From an uncultured Clostridia bacterium (GTDB lineage: Bacteria; Bacillota; Clostridia; Christensenellales; Aristaeellaceae), in the NCBI GenBank assembly GCA_946409855.1, contig CAMJXZ010000180.1, positions 1-6,788 on the forward strand: a stretch of DNA of 6,788 nucleotides. The letters are read 5' to 3'. Shown in pieces: positions 1-6,158 of the stretch; position 1 is the stretch's first letter, and each line of letters starts with the position of its first letter. Below the pieces are notes generated by a model. It was not told the origin of the DNA and searched no databases. It was given only the letters and a program-made list of their open reading frames with translations. The position numbers and the translations under genes were made by a program.

Positions 1-56
1 GATGGCGCAAAAGACGCCCGCAGATGTGCATGGTTTAGGCGCGAATCAGTATTACA
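1..56. other. Window edge downstream of murQ
   Basis: These 56 bases follow the murQ stop codon on the minus strand. A short open stretch on the plus strand ends at a TAG at 36-38 and could be the tail of a convergent gene, but about a dozen codons are too few to judge. On the minus strand an ATG at 31-29 has no ribosome binding site. I see no terminator hairpin here. Confidence 0.3.
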
Positions 57-965
57 TTACCCTTTCGCCTGACGGACTGCCAGGGCGATCCGGCCGTCCG
101 CCCGGTCCAGCGCCTGCCGCGCCGCTTCGGGGTCCAGCCCCAGCAGCAGCATCACGATGGCGGTCTTGCAGTGGAAACTGCACCGGGTCAGGGCGTCCTT
201 CGCTTTTTCCTCGCTCTCCCCCGTCGCGGTGCAGACGATGGATACCGCCCTGGCGTAAAGTTTTTCGTTGCTGGCCTTTACATCCACCATCAGGTTGCCG
301 TATACTTTCCCCATACGGATCATCACGCAGGTGGACAGCAGGTTGAGCACCAGCTTCTGGCAGGTGCCGCTTTTCATCCGAGAGGAGCCGGTCACCACCT
401 CCGGGCCGGGGACCGGCGCCATGGTGATGTCGGCGTGGCGGGACATTTTGCTGTCATGGCAGCAGGTCAGCGCCATCACCGGCGCGCCCAGGGAGCGGGC
501 GTAGTCCATGGCGCCGATCACATACGGGGTGCGCCCGCTGGCGGCGATGCCCACCAGGGCGTCCGCCCGGCTGAAGCCGTGCTCCCGCAGATCCTTCTCG
601 CCCAGCTCCCGGCTGTCCTCCGCGCCTTCCACGGCCTTGATGAAGGCAGACGGCCCGCCGGCGATCAGCGCCACCACCAGCCCCGGGTCCACCCCGTAGG
701 TGGGCGGGCACTCCGCCGCGTCCAGCACCCCCAGGCGCCCGGACGTTCCCGCGCCAACGTAGAACAGCCGCCCGCCGGCGTGCACCTTTTCATAGATCAC
801 GTCCACCGCCCGGGCGATTTCGGGCAGCACCTGACGGACCGCCTCGGCGCAGCGGTGATCCTCCTGATTGATCAGCGTCACCATGTCCAGGGTGGACAGG
901 GTATCGATCTGCGCGGTCAGGGGGTTGCGCTGCTCGGTATCCAGTTTCTTCAGTTCCTCATGCAT
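57..965 (-). CDS. murQ: N-acetylmuramic acid 6-phosphate etherase MurQ
   Basis: MurQ cleaves the D-lactyl ether of MurNAc-6-phosphate to give GlcNAc-6-phosphate and lactate, a cytoplasmic step of peptidoglycan recycling. The 302-residue protein has the family length (about 300) and one SIS sugar-phosphate domain. Visible family motifs are GAGTSGRLGVLDAAECPPTYG-like residues at 71-91, the VEGAED block at 112-117, the AASGRTPY loop around 141-148, and the serine-rich SSRMKSGT block near 194-201. Glu85 and Glu116 align by a constant offset with the catalytic Glu83 and Glu114 reported for the E. coli enzyme. The ATG at 965 is preceded by AAAGGA at 982-977, a slightly long 11-base spacing, and the protein N-terminus fits the family. 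It is transcribed away from a serine hydrolase gene. No MurP transporter, MurR regulator or sugar kinase is in view, so the source of MurNAc-6-P is not shown. Confidence 0.97.
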   Translation of the reverse strand: MHEELKKLDTEQRNPLTAQIDTLSTLDMVTLINQEDHRCAEAVRQVLPEIARAVDVIYEKVHAGGRLFYVGAGTSGRLGVLDAAECPPTYGVDPGLVVALIAGGPSAFIKAVEGAEDSRELGEKDLREHGFSRADALVGIAASGRTPYVIGAMDYARSLGAPVMALTCCHDSKMSRHADITMAPVPGPEVVTGSSRMKSGTCQKLVLNLLSTCVMIRMGKVYGNLMVDVKASNEKLYARAVSIVCTATGESEEKAKDALTRCSFHCKTAIVMLLLGLDPEAARQALDRADGRIALAVRQAKG

Positions 966-1000
966 ATGCTTTCACGTCCTTTATCGGTTCTTTTTATATG

Positions 1001-1029
1001 ATTATATCATCGCCCGGCGGGATTGACAA
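1001..1029 (-). promoter_or_regulatory. Predicted sigma-A promoter of murQ
   Basis: On the minus strand a -35 box TTGTCA (1029-1024, 5 of 6 to consensus) lies 17 bases from a perfect -10 box TATAAT (1006-1001). This would start transcription near 994, about 30 bases before the murQ ATG. The spacing and the perfect -10 make it the best promoter in the window. I found no operator or catabolite-repression site overlapping it. Confidence 0.75.
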
Positions 1030-1060
1030 CCCATTTTAAGTCCGGGCGCGCATGACGGTC

Positions 1061-1066
1061 AGGAGG
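1061..1066 (+). promoter_or_regulatory. Ribosome binding site fixing the hydrolase start
   Basis: AGGAGG lies 9 bases before the ATG at 1076. It falls downstream of the in-frame ATG at 1052, which has no such site of its own, so 1076 is the better start. Confidence 0.8.
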
Positions 1067-1075
1067 CGTTTCATC

Positions 1076-2122
1076 ATGTTCGATTATCAGACGTACCTTT
1101 CGTCCCGTTTGAACGAAGGCCGGGAAACCGGCTGCTTTGCCTGCGCTGCCGGCGCCGTCGGCGTCCGCGGGGAAGTGCTCGCCCGGGCCTTCACCGGCCA
1201 GGCGCCCGAGCCCGGCGGCCGGCCCGTGGATGAGCATACCCTGTTCGACATGGCGTCGCTGAGCAAGGTGCTGGGCCCCACGATGATCGCCCTCAAAGCC
1301 CTGGAGGACGGCACCCTGTCCCTGACCGAAGAGGTCAGCGCCTTCTTTCCCCAGGCCCCTCAGGACAAACGGCGCATCACCGTCCGGATGCTGATGACCC
1401 ACACCGGCGGCTTTGAGCCCTCCTTCCGGCTGGACAGGATGGGCATCACCCCCGAAGAGGCCGTGGACGCCATCCTGCTCAAGCCCCTGGCCGAGCAGCC
1501 CGGCCGGCGGCCCATCTACTCCTGCATGGGGTATATCCTGCTGGCGAAAATGCTGGAAAAGCGCTTCGGGCAGCCCCTCAATGAGCTGGCGGCGGAGCGC
1601 GTCTTCGGCCCCCTGGGCATGACGGATACCGGCTACTGCCCGCCGCGGGGCGCCCAGTGCGCCGCCACCGAGGTGGACCCGGAGACGGGCAGGCCCTGGA
1701 TCGGCGTGGTGCACGACGAAAACGCCCGGTTCCTGCGGGGTGTCTCCGGGAACGCCGGGGTCTTTATGCCGCTGAAAGACGGCATCCGCTTTGCCGGGAT
1801 GCTGGGGAACATGGGCGAAGGATACCTGCGGCGGGAAACGATGGAAGCGGCTGTCGCCAACTACACCCCCGGCCAGGACGTGCACCGGGGCCTGGGCTTC
1901 CAGCTGGCCGGCTCCGAAGGCTGCTTTTTCAGCCCCGCCGTGCCGGACCGGTGCTTCGGGCACACGGGCTTTACCGGCACCAGCCTGATGGTGGAGCCGG
2001 AGACGGGCTTCTGGGTGCTGCTGCTGAGCAACCGCGTCTACCCGACCCGGGCCAGTGACGGCCTGTTCCCCTTCCGCCGGGCGCTCCACGCCTCCCTGTG
2101 GGAACAGTTCTCCGGGGATTGA
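1076..2122 (+). CDS. Serine hydrolase, beta-lactamase fold (AmiE/YbbE-like)
   Basis: This 348-residue protein belongs to the class C beta-lactamase/DD-peptidase superfamily. In order it shows the nucleophile motif Ser61-Leu-Ser-Lys64 (in FDMASLSK), an LMTHTGGF block at 106-113, Tyr148-Ser-Cys150 at the usual YxN position, a VHDENA block at 212-217, and His296-Thr-Gly298 in GHTGFTGTSL as the third (KTG-like) motif. There is no signal peptide or membrane segment, so it is likely cytoplasmic. In Bacillus subtilis a family member, AmiE (YbbE), is encoded in the murQ cluster and removes peptides from MurNAc. The divergent murQ here makes a similar muropeptide amidase role the best inference, but an esterase or other hydrolase is possible, and AmiE is exported whereas this one seems not to be. 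The start was placed at 1076 rather than 1052 because of AGGAGG at 1061. I could not identify its own promoter. Confidence 0.88.
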   Translation: MFDYQTYLSSRLNEGRETGCFACAAGAVGVRGEVLARAFTGQAPEPGGRPVDEHTLFDMASLSKVLGPTMIALKALEDGTLSLTEEVSAFFPQAPQDKRRITVRMLMTHTGGFEPSFRLDRMGITPEEAVDAILLKPLAEQPGRRPIYSCMGYILLAKMLEKRFGQPLNELAAERVFGPLGMTDTGYCPPRGAQCAATEVDPETGRPWIGVVHDENARFLRGVSGNAGVFMPLKDGIRFAGMLGNMGEGYLRRETMEAAVANYTPGQDVHRGLGFQLAGSEGCFFSPAVPDRCFGHTGFTGTSLMVEPETGFWVLLLSNRVYPTRASDGLFPFRRALHASLWEQFSGD

Positions 2123-2187
2123 CGGCGGCCGTCCGGCAGCCCTCCGCGCTTATCCCCCGCCGGCAGACATTCCTTCTTCCCCTTCGG

Positions 2188-2201
2188 ACAGTACTGTATA
2201 C
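2188..2201. repeat. Overlapping small palindromes before second hydrolase
   Basis: In the 176-base gap after the first hydrolase, ACAGTACTGT (2188-2197) is a perfect 10-base palindrome and overlaps a second one, GTATAC (2196-2201). It could be an operator for the downstream gene, about 100 bases away, but short palindromes arise by chance and no convincing promoter boxes lie beside it. Confidence 0.25.
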
Positions 2202-2298
2202 GCATGGCCGATGAAGCCAGAAAACAGAACGTTCCAGGACCGGATGAATATGGCCTGTTCGGCAGAAATTCCCATCCCGGAGAAAGGGGAACGGAACC

Positions 2299-3318
2299 AT
2301 GGAATACAGAAACGTATGGGAATTGTTTCCCGGAATCGGATGCGCATGGATAAACGCAGCCGGGAAAACAGCGGCTGAATACTATGGCGCCGCGGACCTT
2401 GAAAGCAATGCGCCGGTGAACCGCGATACCGTTTTCCCGGCATGTTCAGTCTCAAAGTTCATTACCGCGTTATGCGTTATGAAACTGCATGAGCAGGGTA
2501 CAGTCGATATCGATCATCCCGCCAATCATTATCTACGGCGATGGAAACTGCGTTCTCCGGACGGAAGCGTAAGCAATGCGTCCATCCGGTCGATCCTTTG
2601 CCATACTGCGGGAATTGTGGATGGAGAGGACGCTTTTTACGGCCTCCGCCGAAATGATCCGGAAATCAGCCTGATGGATATTCTGGAAGGGAAAACAGCT
2701 TACAACAACCGCCCGGTCCGGTCAGAAAAGCCGCAGGGAGAAGTATTTGAGTATTCAGACGCCGGGTACTGCGTTCTGCAGCAGCTGCTGCAGGAGATGA
2801 TGCATCCATCCTTTGACGATATTGTCCGGGATACGCTGTTCAATCCATTGGGCTTGCGCAGTACTTTTTTCGCAGCGCCCGGCAGCGTGGCTTTCTATGA
2901 ACCCAGGATGGCGACGGGTTATGATGAAGCTGGTCTGCCCATCCCGGGAAAATTCCCTTCCGTACCCGATCTCGCGGCATCGGGGCTTTGGAGCACGCCG
3001 GAAGAGCTGCTGATCATCGCAAGGGAATTCATGGAAGCATATGAAGGCAGAAGCAGTTTTCTGCAGCAAAAAACAGTTCTTGAAATGATGAAACCCGCGG
3101 AAAAATTCCCCTGGGCAGGCCCCGGTTTGCTGATCGGAGAGAATGATACGCTGATTTCCCGGGGCTGGGGAGAAAATGGGCAGTGCATACTGAAAATGCA
3201 CTGCCGCACCGGAAAGATCGCCGCCGTCATGACAAACCGGAATCCCGGTGTTGATCAGCAGGCTTCCGGTGTAGAATGGCTTGCAGACAGGGGATCCTGC
3301 GAGGATAATCAAGCATGA
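2299..3318 (+). CDS. Serine hydrolase, beta-lactamase family, divergent
   Basis: This 339-residue protein has the N-terminal half of a beta-lactamase-related serine hydrolase. It shows Ser50-Val-Ser-Lys53 (in FPACSVSKFITA), a LCHTAGI block at 100-106, and Tyr152-Ser-Asp154 followed by AGY, the YxN-type motif. An LFNPLGL block at 180-186 is also typical. The usual C-terminal His-x-Gly motif is not evident: at that place the sequence reads RGWGENGQ (288-295), with Trp290 where His is expected. No signal peptide is seen. The ATG at 2299 follows AGGGGA at 2285-2290 with 8 bases between. The gene overlaps the downstream acetyltransferase gene by four bases, so the two are probably translated together. 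Base composition is visibly lower in GC than the hydrolase upstream, with which it shares little beyond the superfamily motifs. The substrate is unknown; esterase, peptidase or amidase activity are all possible. Confidence 0.85.
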   Translation: MEYRNVWELFPGIGCAWINAAGKTAAEYYGAADLESNAPVNRDTVFPACSVSKFITALCVMKLHEQGTVDIDHPANHYLRRWKLRSPDGSVSNASIRSILCHTAGIVDGEDAFYGLRRNDPEISLMDILEGKTAYNNRPVRSEKPQGEVFEYSDAGYCVLQQLLQEMMHPSFDDIVRDTLFNPLGLRSTFFAAPGSVAFYEPRMATGYDEAGLPIPGKFPSVPDLAASGLWSTPEELLIIAREFMEAYEGRSSFLQQKTVLEMMKPAEKFPWAGPGLLIGENDTLISRGWGENGQCILKMHCRTGKIAAVMTNRNPGVDQQASGVEWLADRGSCEDNQA

Positions 3319-3776
3319 TGACAGCGTTTAAACAGGCAGCGATGGAGGACGCCGGACTTCTGGTCAATCTTTTTAACGCTTCTTTTCTCAGCGACTATAT
3401 ACGATTCGGCACGTGCCCGGGATATGGCAAAACGATCGAAATGATGGAAGAATCCATCCATTTATACCCAAAGAACATCATTCTGTGTGACAATAAACCT
3501 GTCGGATGCATATCGTGCCATCAAACCGGACCAAAGGAATATGAGACCGGATGCCTGTGCGTAATCCCGGAGTACCAGGGAAGGGGGATTGGCGCACAAG
3601 CCGTCAGGTTTGTGCAGAATGATTATGATGACTGGAAGCGTATGACTTTGGCAACGCCTTTGAATAAAAGTGAAAATGTCAGATTCTATACAGAGAAGTG
3701 TGGATTTCAGAACGTCAGCACAGAAAAAGACGGCAATACAGAACTTGCAGGATTTTTGACGGAGAGACATATCTGA
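3315..3776 (+). CDS. GNAT-family N-acetyltransferase
   Basis: This 153-residue protein is a single GNAT domain, which transfers an acetyl group from acetyl-CoA to an amine on a small molecule or protein. The acetyl-CoA pyrophosphate loop is clear: VIPEYQGRGIGAQAV at 83-97, with Gln88-Gly-Arg-Gly-Ile-Gly93. Motif B follows, with Asn121, Tyr125 and the CGF triplet at 129-131, as in many family members. Its first ATG at 3315 overlaps the stop of the upstream hydrolase (ATGA) and has GAGGA at 3301-3305, 9 bases upstream. A second ATG follows immediately at 3318 and could also serve. The gene is the most AT-rich in the window (21 of 60 bases G or C in 3661-3720). The acceptor cannot be read from the sequence. 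The pairing with a beta-lactamase-fold hydrolase could suggest modification of an amino compound, but this is only a guess. Confidence 0.88.
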   Translation: MMTAFKQAAMEDAGLLVNLFNASFLSDYIRFGTCPGYGKTIEMMEESIHLYPKNIILCDNKPVGCISCHQTGPKEYETGCLCVIPEYQGRGIGAQAVRFVQNDYDDWKRMTLATPLNKSENVRFYTEKCGFQNVSTEKDGNTELAGFLTERHI

Positions 3777-3787
3777 CAGCCGGTGAG

Positions 3788-3812
3788 AACAGTTCGGATC
3801 ATCCGGACTGTT
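3788..3812 (+). terminator. Hairpin after acetyltransferase, weak terminator
   Basis: AACAGTTCGG (3788-3797) pairs with CCGGACTGTT (3803-3812) over 10 pairs, one of them G-U, around a 5-base loop. It begins 11 bases after the acetyltransferase stop codon. The only T-run, TTTT at 3825-3828, is 12 bases further on, so this is not a standard intrinsic terminator. It may end the message inefficiently or protect its 3' end. Confidence 0.45.
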
Positions 3813-3818
3813 GATCGT

Positions 3819-3918
3819 CGGATCTTTTGTCCGGTTCGTCCTGCCAGCTGAGCTATGCCGCCGCGTTCAGGCACCGTACGCATACCCCTCCGGCCGGACA
3901 TTCGGAACGGTTCGTCCT
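3819..3918. repeat. Imperfect direct repeat, 76-base period
   Basis: Bases 3819-3842 and 3895-3918 match at 18 of 24 positions by my hand alignment. They include an identical 11-base core CGGTTCGTCCT (3832-3842 and 3908-3918). The distance between copies is 76 bases, which is a typical tRNA length, and the first copy abuts the tRNA-like fragment. It may be the remains of a duplicated element, or chance similarity in a GC-rich stretch. Confidence 0.4.
3841..3862 (-). other. tRNA-like 5' fragment (acceptor and D-loop A-box)
   Basis: Read on the minus strand from 3862, the sequence begins GGCGGCATAGCTCAGCTGG. This matches the layout of a tRNA 5' end: a seven-base acceptor strand, TA at positions 8-9, and the GCTCAG..GG D-arm/A-box consensus. 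The rest does not fold: the D-stem return GGAC mispairs, an anticodon-like stem CGGA/TCCG has a 7-base loop lacking the invariant T33, and no T-arm or matching 3' acceptor follows. A decayed tRNA or the copied end of one is more likely than a working gene. Confidence 0.35.
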
Positions 3919-4004
3919 CCCTGCCCGCTCCATGGCCGCTATGATTTCCATGGGCATTCGCTGCCGGTGCTCGTTGCGTCCCGAAAAAAAACAATCCGAA
4001 ATGA

Positions 4005-4033
4005 TTGACAATTCTTTCATTTTGGTGTAAGCT
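4005..4033 (+). promoter_or_regulatory. Predicted promoter of the ABC transporter operon
   Basis: A perfect -35 box TTGACA (4005-4010) is followed after 17 bases by TAAGCT (4028-4033), which keeps the three most conserved -10 positions (T1, A2, T6). A run of eight A at 3984-3991 lies upstream and could act as an UP element. Transcription would start near 4040 and give a leader of about 120 bases. The weak -10 suggests that an activator may be needed. Confidence 0.55.
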
Positions 4034-4050
4034 ACAAAAAGATAATTAAT

Positions 4051-4085
4051 CTGCAAAATGGTCAGAATGATGCCTTTTTTTGCAG
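4051..4085 (+). promoter_or_regulatory. Hairpin in transporter leader
   Basis: CTGCAAAA (4051-4058) is a perfect inverted repeat of TTTTGCAG (4078-4085), with 19 bases between. It lies just after the predicted transcription start and includes a run of seven T (4075-4081). It could be a 5' stabilising stem, a regulator site in DNA, or part of an attenuator. I see no match to a riboswitch class I know. Confidence 0.35.
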
Positions 4086-4096
4086 TTATTCGCACA

Positions 4097-4127
4097 TTGC
4101 GCCATGATTCACCGATTTGCGCTGATT
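4097..4127 (+). repeat. Short direct repeat in transporter leader
   Basis: TTGCGC occurs at 4097-4102 and again at 4117-4122, exactly 20 bases apart. Each copy is followed closely by TGATT (4105-4109 and 4123-4127). Two helical turns between half-sites would suit an AraC-type or similar regulator, but the position downstream of the predicted start is unusual for activation. Confidence 0.3.
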
Positions 4128-4161
4128 TTCGTTTTACGGGAACTGAGGGGGCGATCATCCG

Positions 4162-5154
4162 TTGAAAAAGGACATTACCCACCCGGCCGGCGGCAAGCCC
4201 ATCCGCAAAAAACGCAGGTTCACACTGGATGATCTGCAGCTGTTCTTCCTGTCGCTGCCCACGGTCATCTGGTACCTGCTGTTCTGCTACCTGCCCATGT
4301 TCGGGCTGATTATCGCGTTCAAGAATTATAAAGTAGCGCCCGGCAAGGGCTTTCTGTGGAGCCTGTTTTACAACAGCAAATGGAGCGGAATAGATAATTT
4401 CCGCTTCCTGTTCGCCAACAACAAGGCGACCACCATCAACATGTTCCGCAACACCGTCGGCTACAACGTCATCTTCATCATTTTGGGCGTTGTGCTGCCG
4501 GTCACGCTGGCCATCATGATCAACCACCTGCACAGCCAGAAGCTGGCCAAGGTGACGCAGACGGCCATGTTCCTGCCCCACTTCCTGAGCTGGGTGGTGG
4601 TAGGCTATTTCGTGTTCGCCTTCCTGTCCACCGACAACGGTCTGGTCAACCGTACGCTGCAGGTGCTCGGGTTCGATACCGTCAAATGGTATCAGAAGGA
4701 CGCCATCGGCTACTGGCCGTTTTTCCTGATTTTCCTGCACGTATGGAAAACCATCGGCTACAGCATGGTGGTGTACCTGTCCTCCATCAAGGGAATCGAC
4801 GCCAGCCTCTACGAGGCGGCGATGATCGACGGCGCCTCCAAATGGCAGCAGACCAAGTACATCACCCTGCCCATGCTCAAGACCATCATGATCATCATGT
4901 TCATCATGGCCGTGGGCAAGATCTTCAATTCGGACTTCGGCCTGTTCTACCGCACCACCCGCAATTCCAACTCGCTGACCAGCGTCTTCCTGACACTGGA
5001 TGTATACGTCTACAACGCCATGTTCAACAACAAGCGCCCGGTATACGGGTATATCTCCGCCGCGGGCTTCCTGCAGTCTGTGCTGGGATGCATCACCATG
5101 ATTCTCGCCAACTTCATCGTGCGCAAGCTTGACAACGAAAGCGCGCTGTTCTGA
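4162..5154 (+). CDS. Sugar ABC transporter permease, LplB-like
   Basis: This 330-residue inner subunit of a CUT1-type carbohydrate importer forms the membrane channel together with the next gene product. About six membrane segments are visible, near residues 25-52, 100-122, 134-155, 184-206, 241-258 and 297-320. The EAA loop that docks to the ATPase is canonical, with Glu218-Ala-Ala, Asp223-Gly224 and a following LPML at 236-239. A basic N-terminus (KPIRKKRR) precedes the first segment. The start is a TTG at 4162, supported by GAGGGGG at 4145-4151; no in-frame ATG lies nearby. The next gene begins 16 bases after the stop. LplB/YtcP-type permeases in Firmicutes serve oligosaccharide or polysaccharide uptake; the substrate here is unknown. 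Confidence 0.93.
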   Translation: MKKDITHPAGGKPIRKKRRFTLDDLQLFFLSLPTVIWYLLFCYLPMFGLIIAFKNYKVAPGKGFLWSLFYNSKWSGIDNFRFLFANNKATTINMFRNTVGYNVIFIILGVVLPVTLAIMINHLHSQKLAKVTQTAMFLPHFLSWVVVGYFVFAFLSTDNGLVNRTLQVLGFDTVKWYQKDAIGYWPFFLIFLHVWKTIGYSMVVYLSSIKGIDASLYEAAMIDGASKWQQTKYITLPMLKTIMIIMFIMAVGKIFNSDFGLFYRTTRNSNSLTSVFLTLDVYVYNAMFNNKRPVYGYISAAGFLQSVLGCITMILANFIVRKLDNESALF

Positions 5155-5156
5155 GG

Positions 5157-5164
5157 AAAGGAGG
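5157..5164 (+). promoter_or_regulatory. Ribosome binding site for permease 2
   Basis: AAAGGAGG ends 6 bases before the ATG at 5171. It favours this start over the in-frame ATG at 5129, which would overlap the upstream permease gene by 26 bases and lies before the site. Confidence 0.85.
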
Positions 5165-5170
5165 AAGAGC

Positions 5171-6136
5171 ATGTCCGAAAAGACCGCGAAGGATATCTCC
5201 GGCCCGCGTGAAACAGGCAGCGGTATGATCCGCTTCAACGCCATCCGGCCCGGCACCAATGTCGCATACAGCGCTTTGTTCATCCTCCTGGCTCTCCTCT
5301 GCATCATTCCGGTAATTTTTGTCATCATCATTTCCTTCTCCTCCGAAACCTCCATCAGCAAGGTGGGCTACAGTTTCACGCCCATCGAATGGTCGGCGGA
5401 AGCCTACCAGTATGTATGGAATATCAAGGGCAGGAACGGCATCCCCGTGGTGGTCACCGCCTTCTTTACCTCCATCGGCATCACGGTGGTCGGCACGCTG
5501 GTGGGCCTGGTGCTCATTTCCACCATGGGCTACGTGCTTTCCCGGCGGACGTTCAGGCTGCGGGGCATTTACACCACGCTGATTTTTATCCCCATGATCT
5601 TTAACGGCGGTCTGTTGTCCACTTACGTGGTCAATACCCAGCTGCTGGGGCTGCGCAACACCTACTGGGCGATCATCCTGCCGCTGGCCTGTTCTTCCTT
5701 CTACGTGATCATCATGCGCACCTTCTTCCAGACCACGATCCCCGATGAAATCATCGAATCCGGCAAGGTGGACGGGGCCAGCCAGCTGCGCATCTTTGTC
5801 CAGCTGGTGCTGCCCATTTCCCTGCCGGCCCTGGCGACCATCGCCCTGTTCCTGACCTTCGCTTACTGGAACGACTGGTACCAGGCCAGCCTGTACATCG
5901 AGACCAGCCGCCGCGACCTGTATCCGCTGCAGTATGTGCTGGTCAACATCGAACAGAACATCGCTTACCTGACCAACAACGAAGGCAACATGTCCGCCGA
6001 CAGCAGCAACGTGCTGCCCAGCGAAACCATGCGCATGGCCATCGTGGTCATCGCCGTGGTCCCCATCATGTTCTCCTATCCCTTCTTCCAGAAATACTTT
6101 ATTTCCGGCCTGACGATCGGCGCCGTCAAGGGATAA
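5171..6136 (+). CDS. Sugar ABC transporter permease, YtcP/LplC-like
   Basis: This is the second channel subunit of the importer, 321 residues, of the CUT1 MalG-like group. Membrane segments lie near residues 32-55, 92-118, 132-155, 164-182, 212-234 and 288-306. The EAA-type loop reads IPDEIIESGKVDGAS at 190-204, with Glu196-Ser-Gly in place of EAA and Asp201-Gly202 kept, a common variant in this subfamily. The YWNDWYQA segment (232-239) and the C-terminal FFQKYFISGLTIGAVKG ending (305-321) are family signatures. It partners with the permease encoded just upstream, 16 bases away, and is followed after 72 bases by the binding-protein gene. Sugar specificity cannot be read from the permeases. 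Confidence 0.94.
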   Translation: MSEKTAKDISGPRETGSGMIRFNAIRPGTNVAYSALFILLALLCIIPVIFVIIISFSSETSISKVGYSFTPIEWSAEAYQYVWNIKGRNGIPVVVTAFFTSIGITVVGTLVGLVLISTMGYVLSRRTFRLRGIYTTLIFIPMIFNGGLLSTYVVNTQLLGLRNTYWAIILPLACSSFYVIIMRTFFQTTIPDEIIESGKVDGASQLRIFVQLVLPISLPALATIALFLTFAYWNDWYQASLYIETSRRDLYPLQYVLVNIEQNIAYLTNNEGNMSADSSNVLPSETMRMAIVVIAVVPIMFSYPFFQKYFISGLTIGAVKG

Positions 6137-6158
6137 GCGCCGTTCCGCACTCATCCGA

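Larger units (their letters stand above)
3777..4161. other. 385-base intergenic region, no convincing gene
   Basis: Short open frames exist on both strands but none has a ribosome binding site and a recognisable product. The region divides into a hairpin just after the acetyltransferase gene, a GC-rich block at about 3819-3980 with tRNA-like sequence and an imperfect repeat, an A-run of eight at 3984-3991, a promoter at 4005-4033, and an AT-richer transporter leader up to 4161. The GC-rich block is the unexplained part. Confidence 0.6.

Noticed and set aside
171..1001. 276-codon open frame on the plus strand
   Set aside because: It is antisense to murQ and has no family resemblance; murQ is certain.
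1023..1051. Plus-strand promoter for the first hydrolase using TTGACA at 1023-1028
   Set aside because: At 16-18 base spacing there is only GC-rich sequence, with no -10 box.
1007..2089. 360-codon open frame on the minus strand
   Set aside because: It is antisense to the first serine hydrolase, which has all its motifs and a ribosome binding site.
2121..2133. GC-rich palindrome GACGGCGGCCGTC after the first hydrolase
   Set aside because: The realistic stem is only about four pairs and no T-run follows, so I do not call a terminator.
3782..3862. Complete functional tRNA gene on the minus strand
   Set aside because: The D-stem mispairs, the anticodon loop lacks T33, and no T-arm or complementary 3' acceptor is present.
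3853..4020. Possible small minus-strand gene starting at the ATG complementary to 4018-4020
   Set aside because: There is no ribosome binding site upstream, it overlaps the transporter promoter, and its stop falls inside the tRNA-like sequence.
3853..5361. 502-codon open frame on the minus strand
   Set aside because: It runs antisense to permease 1 and the promoter region, is rich in His, Gln, Asp and Gly in the manner of a shadow frame, and lacks a recognisable domain.
5114..6154. 346-codon open frame on the minus strand
   Set aside because: It is antisense to permease 2, which has clear family motifs; its composition is that of a codon-bias artefact.
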